Source of the DNA: Coprinopsis marcescibilis
Lineage: Eukaryota > Basidiomycota > Agaricomycetes > Agaricales > Psathyrellaceae
DNA: 15,895 bases
Assembly (NCBI GenBank): GCA_004369085.1
Contig: ML210536.1
Coordinates: 1 to 15,895 of the forward strand
Direction: 5' to 3'
The stretch's first letter is position 1; each line of letters starts with the position of its first letter. The notes beneath the pieces were generated by a model that searched no databases, was not told the origin of the DNA, and was given only the letters and a program-made list of their open reading frames with translations. Below are positions 1 to 8,371 of the stretch, piece after piece. Made by a program: the position numbers and the translations under genes.

Positions 1-104
1 TCCTCATTCACCTCCTCTTCAACTTCCTTCTCAGGCTCCACTGCCTTGACCTTCTCAGCCTCTGGTTTCTTCACTGGGGGAGGAGCAATTGGACAGTCAT
101 CCCT
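1..104 (-). CDS. Partial acidic, Lys/Glu/Pro-rich open frame running off the left edge
   Basis: Reading the - strand from 104 to 1 gives an open frame of about 34 codons with no stop, beginning just after a TGA at 107-105. It carries a DDCPIAPPPVKKPE stretch followed by alternating Glu, Lys and Val (EKVKAVEPEKEVEEEV). I do not recognise a family. It could be the charged tail of a cellular protein or a piece of a transposon Gag. No start or splice site was identified, and the frame is open to the window edge, so only part is visible. Confidence 0.25.
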
Positions 105-216
105 TCACATAATAATTAATATTGATGTACAAAACCAAATTTATTGAAATGACTACGAACATGATAGTTGTTGACTACAAGTATTCACAGGGGCGTTAAA
201 CAGGGCAGATGGAGAC

Positions 217-1245
217 GTGGCTGCACTGAAAGGTGGCACAGGCACAGGCAGCAGTAAAGGCAGTGGTGGGGTTGTTGTAGTGAGAGCAACGCGGGCAGTG
301 ACAAGGCAGGCAGGACAATGCAGGCGCGAGCACTCATGTTGCACAAAGCCGGGGGGTGAGGAAGCAGGCGGAACGGCACAGGCGCAGATGATCACGTCAC
401 TCAAAGCCGGGAGTGACAAAGCAGGCAAGACGACGCAGGCAGCACAACAGCTGGGGGAGAGACAAAGCAGGCAAGACGACACGGGCAGCACAAGGGCCGG
501 GGGTGACAAAGGAAGCAAGACGATGCAGCAGCACAAGGGCCAGGGTGACAAAGCAGGCAAGACGAAGTGGGCAGCACAAGGGCCAGGGGGACAAAGCAGG
601 CAGGAGGACACTCACATCGCACGAAGAAGGCGATCGACACGGGTGCAAGCGCTCACGTCACACGTAAGGCTGGCGGTGACGAACGAAGCGGGAGGACGCG
701 GGTGCGAACTTTCACATCGCACAATGGCGGGTGGTGATGAACCAAGCGGGAGAACACAGGCGCGAACGCTCACGTCGCAGGAAGGCGGGGTGATGAAGCG
801 GGCGGGGTGATGAAGCGGGCGGGACGACGCAGGCGCTCACGTCGCACGAAGGGGGTAACAAAGAGGGCGGGACGCCGCTGGCGCTCAAAGGCGGGCGGGA
901 TGCCGCTGGTGCTCAAAGGCGGGCGGGACGCCACTGGCGCTCAAAGGCGGGCAGGACGCCGCTGGCGCTCAAAGGCAGGCGGTGACGAACAGGGCGGGAT
1001 GGCGCGGGCGCGAACACTCACGTTGCACGAAGGCGGGCGATGAAGAAGGGGGCGGGGCGGCACGGGCGCGGGCGCTCATGTCGTGCGAAGGCGGGCGGGA
1101 CGGCGCGTGCGCAGGCGCTCACGTTGCACGAAGGTGGGCGGTGACGAAGCAGGCGGGACGGCGTGGGACAGCGCAGGCGCGAATGCTCACGTTGCACGAA
1201 GGTGGGGGTGACGGAGAGGGCAGAGCGAACAGAGGCGGGCGGGGC
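217..1245. repeat. GC-rich minisatellite block with three related sub-arrays
   Basis: About 1 kb of degenerate tandem repeats. From about 400 to 600 a unit of roughly 45 bp carries GACAAAGCAGGCAAGACGA and GCAGGCAGCACAAGGGCC. From about 600 to 1240 a unit of roughly 50 bp carries GCGCTCACGTCGCACGAAGG and a GCGGGCGGGACG core. Between 862 and 973 four near-perfect 28-bp copies end in GCTGGCGCTCAAA. Several long open frames exist on both strands only because stop-poor GC-rich units repeat; none looks like a conserved protein. The block is rich in CpG, unlike the decayed transposons to its right. Confidence 0.8.
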
Positions 1246-1339
1246 AAGTGTTTTGCGTCTGCTATTGGCAAAACAGGGGGCAGAGGTGGAGAGAGAGGGA
1301 GAATAGGAAAGAAGATCGAGGGCCCCCGTTTGGGAGGGG

Positions 1340-1367
1340 CACTGATCAACTGTACAGTTGATCAGTG
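1340..1367. repeat. Perfect 28-bp palindrome
   Basis: The 14-base arm CACTGATCAACTGT is followed directly by its exact reverse complement, with no spacer. It lies between the GC-rich minisatellites and AT-rich DNA. It could be two transposon ends abutting head to head, a symmetric protein-binding site, or a hairpin/cruciform. Slightly downstream, GGCAAAA (from about 1402) and TTTTGCC (about 1431-1437) form a second, loose inverted pair. Confidence 0.85.
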
Positions 1368-1536
1368 GCTTTTCCCACGCCGCAGATCCCAGGGCGGGAC
1401 CGGCAAAACCTGAAACACTCAAATTCCGGATTTTGCCAGTCCAGTTCAGAAATTTGTTTTATTTATTTTTTATTGATCTTTTGTATTGTCAGTTAAAATA
1501 ATGGTTATATTGGCTCTTGTCTTGATTACTTCAACA

Positions 1537-1616
1537 GGCCCTATAGTGTAGTAGTAATATTGCTTTTACTTGTGTCTAGGGCCCTTGGTTCAATTCCTGT
1601 TAATGGTATTTTTTTT
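1537..1616 (+). mobile_element. tRNA-derived SINE head (Pol III A and B boxes)
   Basis: TAGTGTAGTAG at 1544-1554 matches the Pol III A-box consensus TRGYNNARNNG exactly, and GTTCAATTC at 1588-1596 matches the B-box consensus GWTCRANNC exactly, at the 44-base spacing of a tRNA gene. Eight T residues at 1609-1616 could end transcription. The T-arm stem (CTTGG against CCTGT) pairs poorly and no clean acceptor stem is visible, so this is not a working tRNA gene; a tRNA-derived SINE or tRNA pseudogene fits better. The element's 3' end was not found; AT-rich sequence continues to about 1740. Confidence 0.5.
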
Positions 1617-1776
1617 CTCCAACTTACAAAATTAACTTGACAACTACAGATTCCTTTTTGACTGATTTTTTTTTGATCATATATAAATAGATCCATTCCA
1701 CCTTTCATCATGTTACATAGATTCATGTATAAAATTTTCCAATTGCAGGCAGCACAACACTGTACATCAAGTTTCC

Positions 1777-1864
1777 AAGGAGTATATGGGGAGTGTACGA
1801 GGAGTATACGGGGAGTGTACAAGGAGTGTATGAGGAGTGTATGGGGAGTGTACGAGGAGTGGAT
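1777..1864. repeat. 12-bp minisatellite (GAGTGTACGAGG-type)
   Basis: About seven degenerate copies of a 12-bp unit, GAGTGTACGAGG with variants such as GAGTGTATGGGG. Two further copies follow at about 1925-1945. Because 12 is a multiple of three, it creates open frames on both strands (Tyr-Thr-Pro or Glu-Glu-Cys repeats) with no coding support. It sits just upstream of the gypsy fragment and may have grown inside the element's gag or linker region. Confidence 0.75.
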
Positions 1865-1944
1865 ATACAGTGCATAAGCTGTGTTCATGTTGTGTCTGCA
1901 CTGTGTCCATGTTGTGTACAATTGAGTGTACGAGGAGTGTACGT

Positions 1945-2840
1945 ACACCCGTGGGCCAGTGTAAAGTACTCTGTATATGCCATAAAAGGGGACATGTCAA
2001 ATGGAACTGCCCAAACAAGGATAAGAGTGTATGAGTTGCAGACACAGGAAGTGAAAACATGGATTTTTCATAGGGGACATCTCAAGGTCAATGGAGATCA
2101 TCCCTGAACTGTTATTCAGAACAGTGATGATCAAATCCATATATAATCAATCAATTTTACTCCCAATACAGGTTCCTGAAAGAAGCATTGACACAAAAAC
2201 ACTTGTCAACTTGGGTGCAGACAGCATATTTGCAGACAAACAAATGGTGCAAAAATACAAAATCCCTGAAAAACAACTTGAAAACCCCATAATCATCTGA
2301 AATGTTGATGGAACCCCAAGCAAAACTGGATCAATCACAACCACAGTGGAACTTGAATTCAGCATCAATAGATGATTTGAACAATACACTATGTATGTGG
2401 CTGGTCTGGGAAAATGGGATTTCATCTTTGGAACTCCATGGCTACAAAAAGAAAACCCCAACATCAATTGGGCTTTGGGAACAGTAGAATGGAGAAACCC
2501 AAAGTCTCCTACAATGGAAGAAGAAGACAACAGTCTTGTCATTGCATTCATAAAAGGAGAAAACACAGAAGAACTTCATGAAGTCTGGCTCAATGCCACA
2601 ATGATTGAAGAAAAACCAAAGCTTGAAGAAAACCTCAACAAAATTATATCAAAAGCATTTCATCAATTTCTTGAAATATTCTCAGAAAATACTTCAAACA
2701 GATTTCCAGAAAAGAAAGAATGGGACCATGCAATCAACCTCACACTGGTAGAAAAAAGAGAACTTTGAAGAAAATCTGAAGAAAGGATATATCAGAGACT
2801 TAAAATCTCCAATGGCTGGATGGTGATGTTATATAAGCTG
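1945..2840 (+). pseudogene. pol: Ty3/gypsy retrotransposon fragment: degenerate zinc knuckle, retropepsin, start of RT
   Basis: A Gag-like CICHKRGHVKWNCP segment (about 1970-2020) resembles a CCHC zinc knuckle but its first cysteine is out of register. From 2091 one frame reads a retropepsin-like domain: TLVNLGADS, then after a stop NVDGTPSKTGSIT, then after another stop GLGKWDFIFGTPWLQ and NPNINW. The catalytic Asp of the usual DSGA/DTGA motif is Asn here and the following Ser is Leu, so the protease would be dead. Next come the linker to reverse transcriptase (FPEKKEWDHAINL, about 2703-2745) and, after a deletion and frameshift, KKGYIRDLKSPMAGW (about 2779-2823), the first strand of RT. The rest of RT, RNase H, integrase and both LTRs are not seen. 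In-frame stops at 2298 and 2373 are both TGA where Arg is usual. Confidence 0.8.
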
Positions 2841-3440
2841 ATCAATGACTGTACAATCCTAATTTCGTTAAACAAAAAACTTGCTTGGTGCTCACCTGCA
2901 TACCAGAAAAGATCAGAAGGTGGTTGCATCCTGTGAGTTTTGGAGAGGATGTCAGCAGCAGGGAAGAGGTTTTTGAGGCTGAATGTCGAGTCAGTGTCTG
3001 GAACTGTGGTGTAGGTCAGATGGGTTGGTGTTATGAGGTGGATCAGAGGCGGATGAAGATTAAGGATCAGAGGTCAGTTGACAGTTGAGATCATGGTTAA
3101 ACTCTAGATTACATACCAGAGCAGCTCAACAAAAGCACCCTACCAAGACGAATATGTTAGTACTAAGACAAAAGTGTGACCAAGTATGCACTGATTAGTT
3201 TGGAAAAGTGGTCTTTGTTGATGAATCATTGGTGGAAAAATGCAGCTGCAAGAGGAGGGGTGGGTTTGTTGTTGATATGCTTGTGAGGGGGCACAGGGAG
3301 GGAGCAAGGAATGCAGACAGAGGATGTGATGCAAGGGAAGGGAGAAATAAAACTCACCAGCAAGAACCCACCTGTCACTACCAAATCCATTGTGTATGGT
3401 GCACTGAAGACATCCAAATATGGTGCGGGACAAATGTGAG
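2841..3440. other. Stretch without a supported gene
   Basis: After the gypsy fragment the sequence holds no long frame of convincing composition. On the - strand, about 3356-3440, a short exon-like frame reads PAPYLDVFSAPYTMDLVV and ends at a good GTGAGT donor. It may belong to the same broken - strand gene as 3441-3790, but joining it would need a poorly supported intron. Confidence 0.4.
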
Positions 3441-3790
3441 GCTCAACAGAGGGGGAGGGAGGAGGGAGGGAGGGATCCTTCACGCCTGTCCAAGAATCTA
3501 AATGGAAAGCTCAACGTAAATCTCCTTGATGGCTTTGATCCACTGGGGCAGCGCTCGTCCACCTGCATACACGATTTAGCAAGCCAGGTGAGAAGCTCTT
3601 TGTTCAATGCACCATCGTGCTTGCTGATCAGGTTGCTGTAGAAGTAGTCGAGGCTCAGGACATGGAAACCTATCAGGTGATATGTTCATTAGGTAGGTAA
3701 GCAGGGAGGTGGGTGCTAATAGGCACATACCAGCAGTGGCAAATATCACTCCCTGAGTCTTTATAATTGATGGGGAGGTTATAAGCTATG
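3441..3790 (-). pseudogene. Remains of an unrecognised multi-exon - strand gene
   Basis: On the - strand an exon from about 3784 to 3731 (SIIKTQGVIFATA) ends at a GTATGT donor. A 61-nt intron (3730-3670) with a CTAAT branch-like site and CTGATAG acceptor leads into a second exon in phase (GFHVLSLDYFYSNLISKHDG, then NKELLTWLAKS). About 110 bases in, a one-base shift moves the protein-like frame to GGRALPQWIKAIKEIYVELS, which then meets TAG. I do not recognise the family; the helix-rich, ungapped look suggests a real protein remnant, possibly from a repeated fungal gene family. The frameshift and missing ends argue for a pseudogene, though a sequencing error or unusual splice could explain the shift. 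Confidence 0.4.
3449..3474 (+). repeat. G-rich tract with quadruplex potential
   Basis: Five runs of three or more G separated by single or few A bases (GGGGGAGGGAGGAGGGAGGG and on). Four-run combinations with short loops fit the usual G-quadruplex pattern. It falls inside the broken - strand gene remnant, so it may be an expansion in an old intron. Confidence 0.6.
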
Positions 3791-4234
3791 AATACAGCCT
3801 CATAACTACTACAGATCATATATGTAAAATCTCAGTGTTATAGATATGTTTGCCAAAATGACGATACAAATTTTTCTGTGATTTTTGGATAAGAAATGGG
3901 AGCAGGAGGTGCTGTTCAATGGCCAAAATTTGTGAAAAATCACAGTGTACCTGAGTATCTTACCAGATCGAAGGTGATACCACAGGGTGTTCGTGCCTAT
4001 AATTTTTTTAGCACTGCCAGCAGGTATATAGAGTACATCTACAAGATAATTTTAAGAGATCTGGGACTCAGAGGGAGGTAGTGTACTGTACAATGAGGAG
4101 GGTAGAAACAAGACTTCCAAGTGTGACATATTCAAGCTCCGATCAAATGCCTTCGTGCTCTGCCAGGCTGGCAGTGAGTGACACATGACTGGCAAGCAAC
4201 ACAATAGACAAATTACAAGTCTCAAAGCCTCCAG
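3791..4234. other. Stretch without a supported gene, one exon-like island
   Basis: A - strand 33-base segment (3996-3964, reading ARTPCGITFDL) lies between a TTATAG acceptor-like site and a GTAAGA donor, so it may be another exon of the gene remnant at 3441-3790, but the connecting sequence is not resolved. Directly upstream of 4235 I searched by eye for a transposon terminal inverted repeat matching the region after 5500 and found none. Confidence 0.3.
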
Positions 4235-5714
4235 ATGCCCAAAGCTGTGCAATACAGGAAGAAGAAGGTTGACTACAGCAATCTGGAAATTCGTGACACA
4301 TTTGAGCAAGCGCTAAAAGAGCTGAAGGGAGGAAAACACAACAGCTCAGTCACCAAAGCACTTTGCACCCATAACCTCCCTACTCTTGCCTACCAAACCT
4401 TCCATAACAGATGGCTAAATTGCATGAAGGTGCCCAAGGAAGCCCATGATCAAATGCTGCTCAGCCCTGAAGCCGAAGTTGTTCTCATCGACTGGATCAA
4501 GTTTCTTGGATTTGTTGGGAGGCCTGTCTGTACAGCAACTATCAGACCCAAGGTTCTTGAACTCAGAGGACGATATTCAGGGAAGCACTGGCTTTGAAGA
4601 CTTCTCAAATGCCACCCTGCCATCAGAGCTTGAAGAGCTGCCGGATTGGACCCCAAACAAGCTCATTGTTTCAACTATCCAGTGGTTAATGAGTTCTACA
4701 GGAAACTGAAAAAGGAGTTGGAGGAGAAGGATATACCTTGGGAGAATGTGTACAACATGGATGAGAAAGGGATACAAACTTGGAGGTGGAAGGAAAGGAA
4801 CCCTGACAAAGTACTTCTTCTCAAGAGACAACCGAGCAAATTACAAGCTTTGAGACACCAATTTAATGCTCATCAGCATCATCGAGTGCTGTGCAGCAGA
4901 TGGGGGGGGGGGGGCAATATTTCCTGGATTTGTGTTTCCTGGAACAGTTATTGATATTGAAGCATTCAAGGTTGAAGAGGCCAGAGAATGACGGCGGATT
5001 GAACAGGAGGAGGAACGGAAGCAGGATGAGAAGCAGGAGGCAGAGAGGAGGAAAGTAGTCCGTGTGCTTGCAACACAGAATTGTCAGGTGAACATGGCAA
5101 CAGATCATGCATTTACTGGCCCCCTTACCAGCAAAAACAAGGACCAGCTCAAGGATATCATGATCGTACTTGAGTTAACCATCCAAGGGACTAAGTCCAA
5201 TATTCTAACAAAAATTCAAGCTCACTTCCAAGCCAATGAGGCTGCTAAGGCAGACCCCCACTTTGTTGGTCTTTTTACTCATCGGTCCAATCGTCAAGCA
5301 GCAGCTCCAGCCCAGCAAGACAAGAATATCCCTCTGCCTATTCCACCAGTGAACCCAACTCAGCAACCACGTCAACCACAGCCCCACTTGCCACTGCCAA
5401 TGTGGGCACTATCTCATCTCAACATGTCCAATGACTACTACGCCTCTTGCCCTCCCTACAAGAGTCATGCTGGCCTGTCGCATATTCACCAGACTGAATC
5501 CACATGCTATATCCAACACGTTCAGTGTACATGCAGCCAATGGCCACTTGCCCACCTTTTCAACAACACTTGCCTGGACCCTCACAATATTACCATAGTA
5601 CAATGTATTGTCCATACTCGTAATAAGATTGTTTGTTTGTCATTTTTGGGAAAAAAGAAGGATAATACAAGTCCTTGCAAAGGACTTCAAACTGCCTCCC
5701 TCACTGCTGCGTGA
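4235..5714 (+). pseudogene. pogo-like DNA transposase, internally deleted and broken
   Basis: The frame from ATG 4235 (MPKAVQYRKKKVDYS) contains a psq-type helix-turn-helix (about residues 15-50), then a CENP-B/Tc5-like segment (SPEAEVVLIDWIKFLG, GRPVCTATIRPK). In the same frame follow GLDPKQAHCFNYPVVN and the start of the DDE core, IPWENVYNMDEKGIQ, whose Asp is the first catalytic residue. An extra A near 4776 shifts the frame. It resumes at 4779 (LGGGRKGTLTKYFFSRDNRA), runs through a 13-G tract (4902-4914) and FPGFVFPGT, then jumps straight to a charged coiled-coil tail (about 4995-5060). The second and third catalytic acidic residues are therefore lost to an internal deletion. A SAP-like segment follows (LKDIMIVLELTIQGTKSNIL) and then a Pro/Gln-rich tail. 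In-frame stops at 4595, 4631, 4851 and 4989 are all TGA. No TIR was found. Confidence 0.8.
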
Positions 5715-5970
5715 CAGAGCCAAGCGGAGTTGAATCGGCAGAGTGTGACAGGCTGTGACACTGTTATAAAGACTATGGATTTTCGACTTGGACACACCGG
5801 AATTCATCCATTCAAAGTACCTACCTAATTACCATGAAAGTAAGTAGGCAGAAGTTGAGACTGGTCATTTTGCTAACCTACCCTGAGCCCCTGGTAGGAT
5901 TTTAGGCCCAGGAACATACTCAAAAACATGCACCTTTGAAATTTTTATAATTATCAGGGGATTGATAGTA
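5715..5970. other. Short AT-rich spacer between two DNA-transposon remnants
   Basis: No open frame of note. It includes TTATAAAG near 5764, followed by ordinary AT-rich sequence. It ends in the TA (5969-5970) that is one half of the target duplication of the next element. Confidence 0.4.
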
Positions 5971-6038
5971 GAGCAGCTGGCGGATTTGTGAATTCAGAAT
6001 GTTCCGAAAATTTGATTGCCCCTAGCATAGGGTTCCAA
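5971..6038 (+). repeat. Left terminal inverted repeat
   Basis: 68 bp, inverted match to 6611-6678. Both differences are A here against G in the right copy (at 5975 and 5996), each turning a CpG into CpA. Similarity decays into a weak match for about 20 bases further inward. Confidence 0.85.
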
Positions 6039-6610
6039 ATACATACTGCGTGACAAGACTGTGATATTGGGCAGCTGGGCTCTACTTTTCAAACTTGGAG
6101 CTGTACTCGTCCAAAGTCAAATTCAAGAAGCTGGTTGTTGGTCTTGTCCTTGGCATTGAAGTGGAGTCCAGCTTTAGGTTGGCTTGGTGCCAGAATCTTC
6201 GTGCAATAGAGGTGGGTTGTTGTATGCTTGCTCCATGCCAGAAGCAACTCCTGTAGTACTGGATGCTGCACCATGCTACCCAGAACAGATTTCAGGCTGT
6301 AGGAAAGGCTGTGGATTGCATTCTGGAAGAGCCTGTCTGGCTGGAGATTTGGGCTGAGAAAACTCAAGTAAGAATTGAGAGAATAGAGGTTTCATCCTCT
6401 ATCAAGTTCTGCAATGTCTCCTTCAAAACAGTATCAGAGCAAGGAGGCATGTAGGCAGATGGGATCAAAATTCAAAATTCATATTGCTATTTCAAAGGTG
6501 AGATATGGAATGACTACTTGACCCATCTCTTCTCCCCCTCCATGAAATGCCCGACTAATTAGTGGCAGGTGCTTGCATGTGATCATTGTCACACTGTAAT
6601 ACCTCGCATC

Positions 6611-6678
6611 TTGGAACCCTATGCTAGGGGCAATCAAATTTTCGGAACATTCCGAATTCACAAATCCGCCAGCCGCTC
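6611..6678 (-). repeat. Right terminal inverted repeat
   Basis: 68 bp, reverse complement of 5971-6038 at 66 of 68 positions. It keeps both CpG sites that are changed in the left copy. It includes TTCGGA and TCCGAA flanking ACAT, a short internal inverted repeat. Confidence 0.85.
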
Positions 6679-6680
6679 TA

Positions 6681-7537
6681 TCGAGCACTGAACATAATTC
6701 ACACATCAAAGTGGCCAAACAAGAACCAAACATCATTCTCATTTGATCTACTTAGGTCAGTGAAGCTGCTCGATACGAGCGGCTGGTTTAGGAGCCTGGG
6801 AAGAGACCTGACGATTGGTTGACTCGGTTTATGTCGTGGGAAGTTGACTTCATTATGTCATGACGGGCGGGCGGCGGGTCGGCACGACGGACTCAGGGCT
6901 TTGGCCGTTTTCGCCCTTTCAAAGGTGATCTTCAGGTGACTTAAACGCTACCCCAAACCATTCACAGCCATAATCCATTTCGTCCCGTACTACAGGTACA
7001 TACCTGGACTGTGCGTTGCGTGTATGATCGCCAGCGCTTAATCATGCTGTTATCCCGTGATAACATCACATACCGGTCCGGAGATAAGGGAGATGACAAC
7101 GTCTGCATCAAGGATTTAACGCGGTGCTGGGGGTGTGTTTGAAGGGGCCATTACGAACAGCCTCATGAGAGCAACCCTCAGGCCGATAGACACAGAAATT
7201 TGCATTGCAAACGAATTACATGATCTTTTCTCTTCGATGCCGAATTCACGGCCGAACTTGGCAGGTGTATAATGTGGTGCTGCTGATTGAGGTGATCTGG
7301 ATACTGACCAAGAGTTATGAACGTCAAAACCTGGATCCAATGGATCTTGCCGGATTCTGTCCACCCTTGGTCTGAATCAAATCCTAGTTCCAAAATACTT
7401 ACGAAGGAGGTAGTCCACCCCTTCCAATCGCAATCAATGCGATGACTTTCCACCTGGAAGGCGATGCAATGAAACATCAAAGGGGCACTCGGAAAACCCC
7501 GGATTCCTTCCTCCTCAACGCAGTCGTGTCGACTGTA
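6681..7537. other. Intergenic region upstream of the single-codon-exon gene
   Basis: No convincing gene. Visible structure: AGCTGCTCG/CGAGCGGCT arms (6764-6784) that resemble two ends of the neighbouring TIR placed back to back, and a perfect GTTATC-CCGT-GATAAC inverted pair (7049-7064), a possible paired GATA-factor site. A - strand frame about 7364-7116 reads HYTPAKFGREFGIEEK but has no family, start or splice support. Confidence 0.4.
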
Positions 7538-7605
7538 CATATAAGCCCCGCCAATCAACACCACTCTCCCACTTCTCTCACCCCCACTTCGTCTTCTTTC
7601 ACTTT
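7538..7605 (+). promoter_or_regulatory. Putative core promoter of the single-codon-exon gene
   Basis: CATATAAG at 7538-7545 is a good TATA box, followed by CCAAT (7551) and a long CT-rich tract (about 7560-7605), the typical fungal layout in which transcription starts in the pyrimidine block. It lies about 270 bases before the proposed start codon at 7809. Confidence 0.5.
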
Positions 7606-7808
7606 ACCACCATATCCCCTGCAGCAAGGTAGTATCCGCCGTCTAATGCATATCGAGCATGTTGACCCTGTAGAGTATAGTAAGATGACAAGAAACCTAA
7701 ACGAAATGATTAACCAGCTGGAGGAGATGTTGCGCAAATTGGAGGCGAGTCAGATCTCTGGGAAACGGGCTGACCTTGCTAAAACCGCTTCGTTGCTCCC
7801 ATCGACAG
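7606..7808 (+). promoter_or_regulatory. Putative 5' leader with candidate introns
   Basis: Between the CT block and ATG 7809 lie candidate donors (CAAG|GTAGTA at 7629, TATA|GTAAGA at 7680), a CTGAC branch-like site (7770) and a CGACAG acceptor ending at 7808. If the 7680-7808 intron is removed, the start codon would itself be a 3-nt exon. If the leader stays unspliced, an upstream ATG at 7646 opens a different 141-codon frame (to 8071) that reads through the first introns and begins with a coiled-coil-like NLNEMINQLEEMLRKLEA. Leader splicing could therefore decide which product is made. Confidence 0.35.
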
Positions 7809-8371
7809 ATGGTATGTCGCATAGAAGGGCCCTTGTTGGAGGGTATGATATCCTGACCATGAGCAGAAGGTATGCTGCGGTGTCCTCGTGCAAACAATGC
7901 GGGGCAACTGAGAGCGTGGCCGATCGCCTGTTGGTAGAAGGTATGGTGTCCCATTCAGCTAAGTACGAAAGACCTGTGACCCGAGTTCTGACCCACCTTG
8001 GTGTAGCCTGTGAGAATCTTCCCAGCATCGAGTTGAACATGTCAGAGATAGCTGAGATACGACTCGCATGATACCTATTACCGGGTTTTTGCATGGCAGG
8101 TAGGACTGAATTGATGAAAAGAGATTGAGATGTTGGAATCTAAATACTATGGTTCTAGGGAGTGAGTTGGATTCTACGAGTTATTGAGGATGCTCATATC
8201 GCGAAAATTGCGCAAAATTTGCTTGTCCAGATTCTGGTACGCTTATCCCTTTTGAACAAACAACGGTGGCCTGATACGGCAACAGGGCGAGCTGCTGACA
8301 AAGGTGAAGGCTTAGAACTTAAAAGGAAAAGATGAGCTAATATGCCCTTGAAACAATGCGGTGCTAAGACC
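7809..8371 (+). other. 5' exon cluster with unrelated introns (codons 1-14)
   Basis: Exons: 7809 ATG, 7867 AAG, 7938 AAG, 8007 CCT, 8159 GGA, 8231 ATTCTG, 8286-8303 (six codons, GELLTK), 8369 ACC. Introns are 55, 68, 66, 149, 69, 49 and 65 nt, and do not resemble each other. Donors are GTATGT, GTATGC, GTATGG, GTGAGA, GTGAGT, GTACGC and GTGAAG; several have CTGAC, CTGAT or CTAAT before the acceptor. The only long intron (8010-8158) contains CAG|GTAGGA at 8099/8100, which would split it into 90 and 59 nt as a zero-length exon. The AAG|GTATG context of the second and third codons is repeated but the rest of those introns is not. Confidence 0.65.

Larger units (their letters stand above)
5971..6678. 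mobile_element. 708-bp non-autonomous inverted-repeat transposon with TA target duplication
   Basis: The first 68 bases (5971-6038) and last 68 (6611-6678) are inverted copies differing at two positions. The outer ends read GAGCRGCTGGCGG. The dinucleotide TA lies immediately outside both ends (5969-5970 and 6679-6680), the target duplication expected of Tc1/mariner/pogo-type elements. The interior encodes no transposase I can recognise; a - strand frame at 6367-6089 (start FLSPNLQPDRLFQ) and a short one beginning MPPCSDTVLKETLQNLI near 6453 have no known family and may be captured host sequence. The neighbouring pogo-like transposase could in principle belong to the same superfamily, but its own ends are unknown, so a link is only a guess. 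Confidence 0.75.

Noticed and set aside
217..1413. Open frames at 217-810 (+), 982-1413 (+) and several on the - strand
   Set aside because: Low-complexity products of GC-rich tandem repeats with few stops; no domain and no splice context.
1537..1616. Functional tRNA gene
   Set aside because: T-arm and acceptor stems do not pair and no clear anticodon loop can be drawn.
1541..2060. - strand frames rich in Tyr-Thr-Pro and His-Ser
   Set aside because: Translation of the 12-bp minisatellite and SINE head; a repeat length divisible by three keeps frames open.
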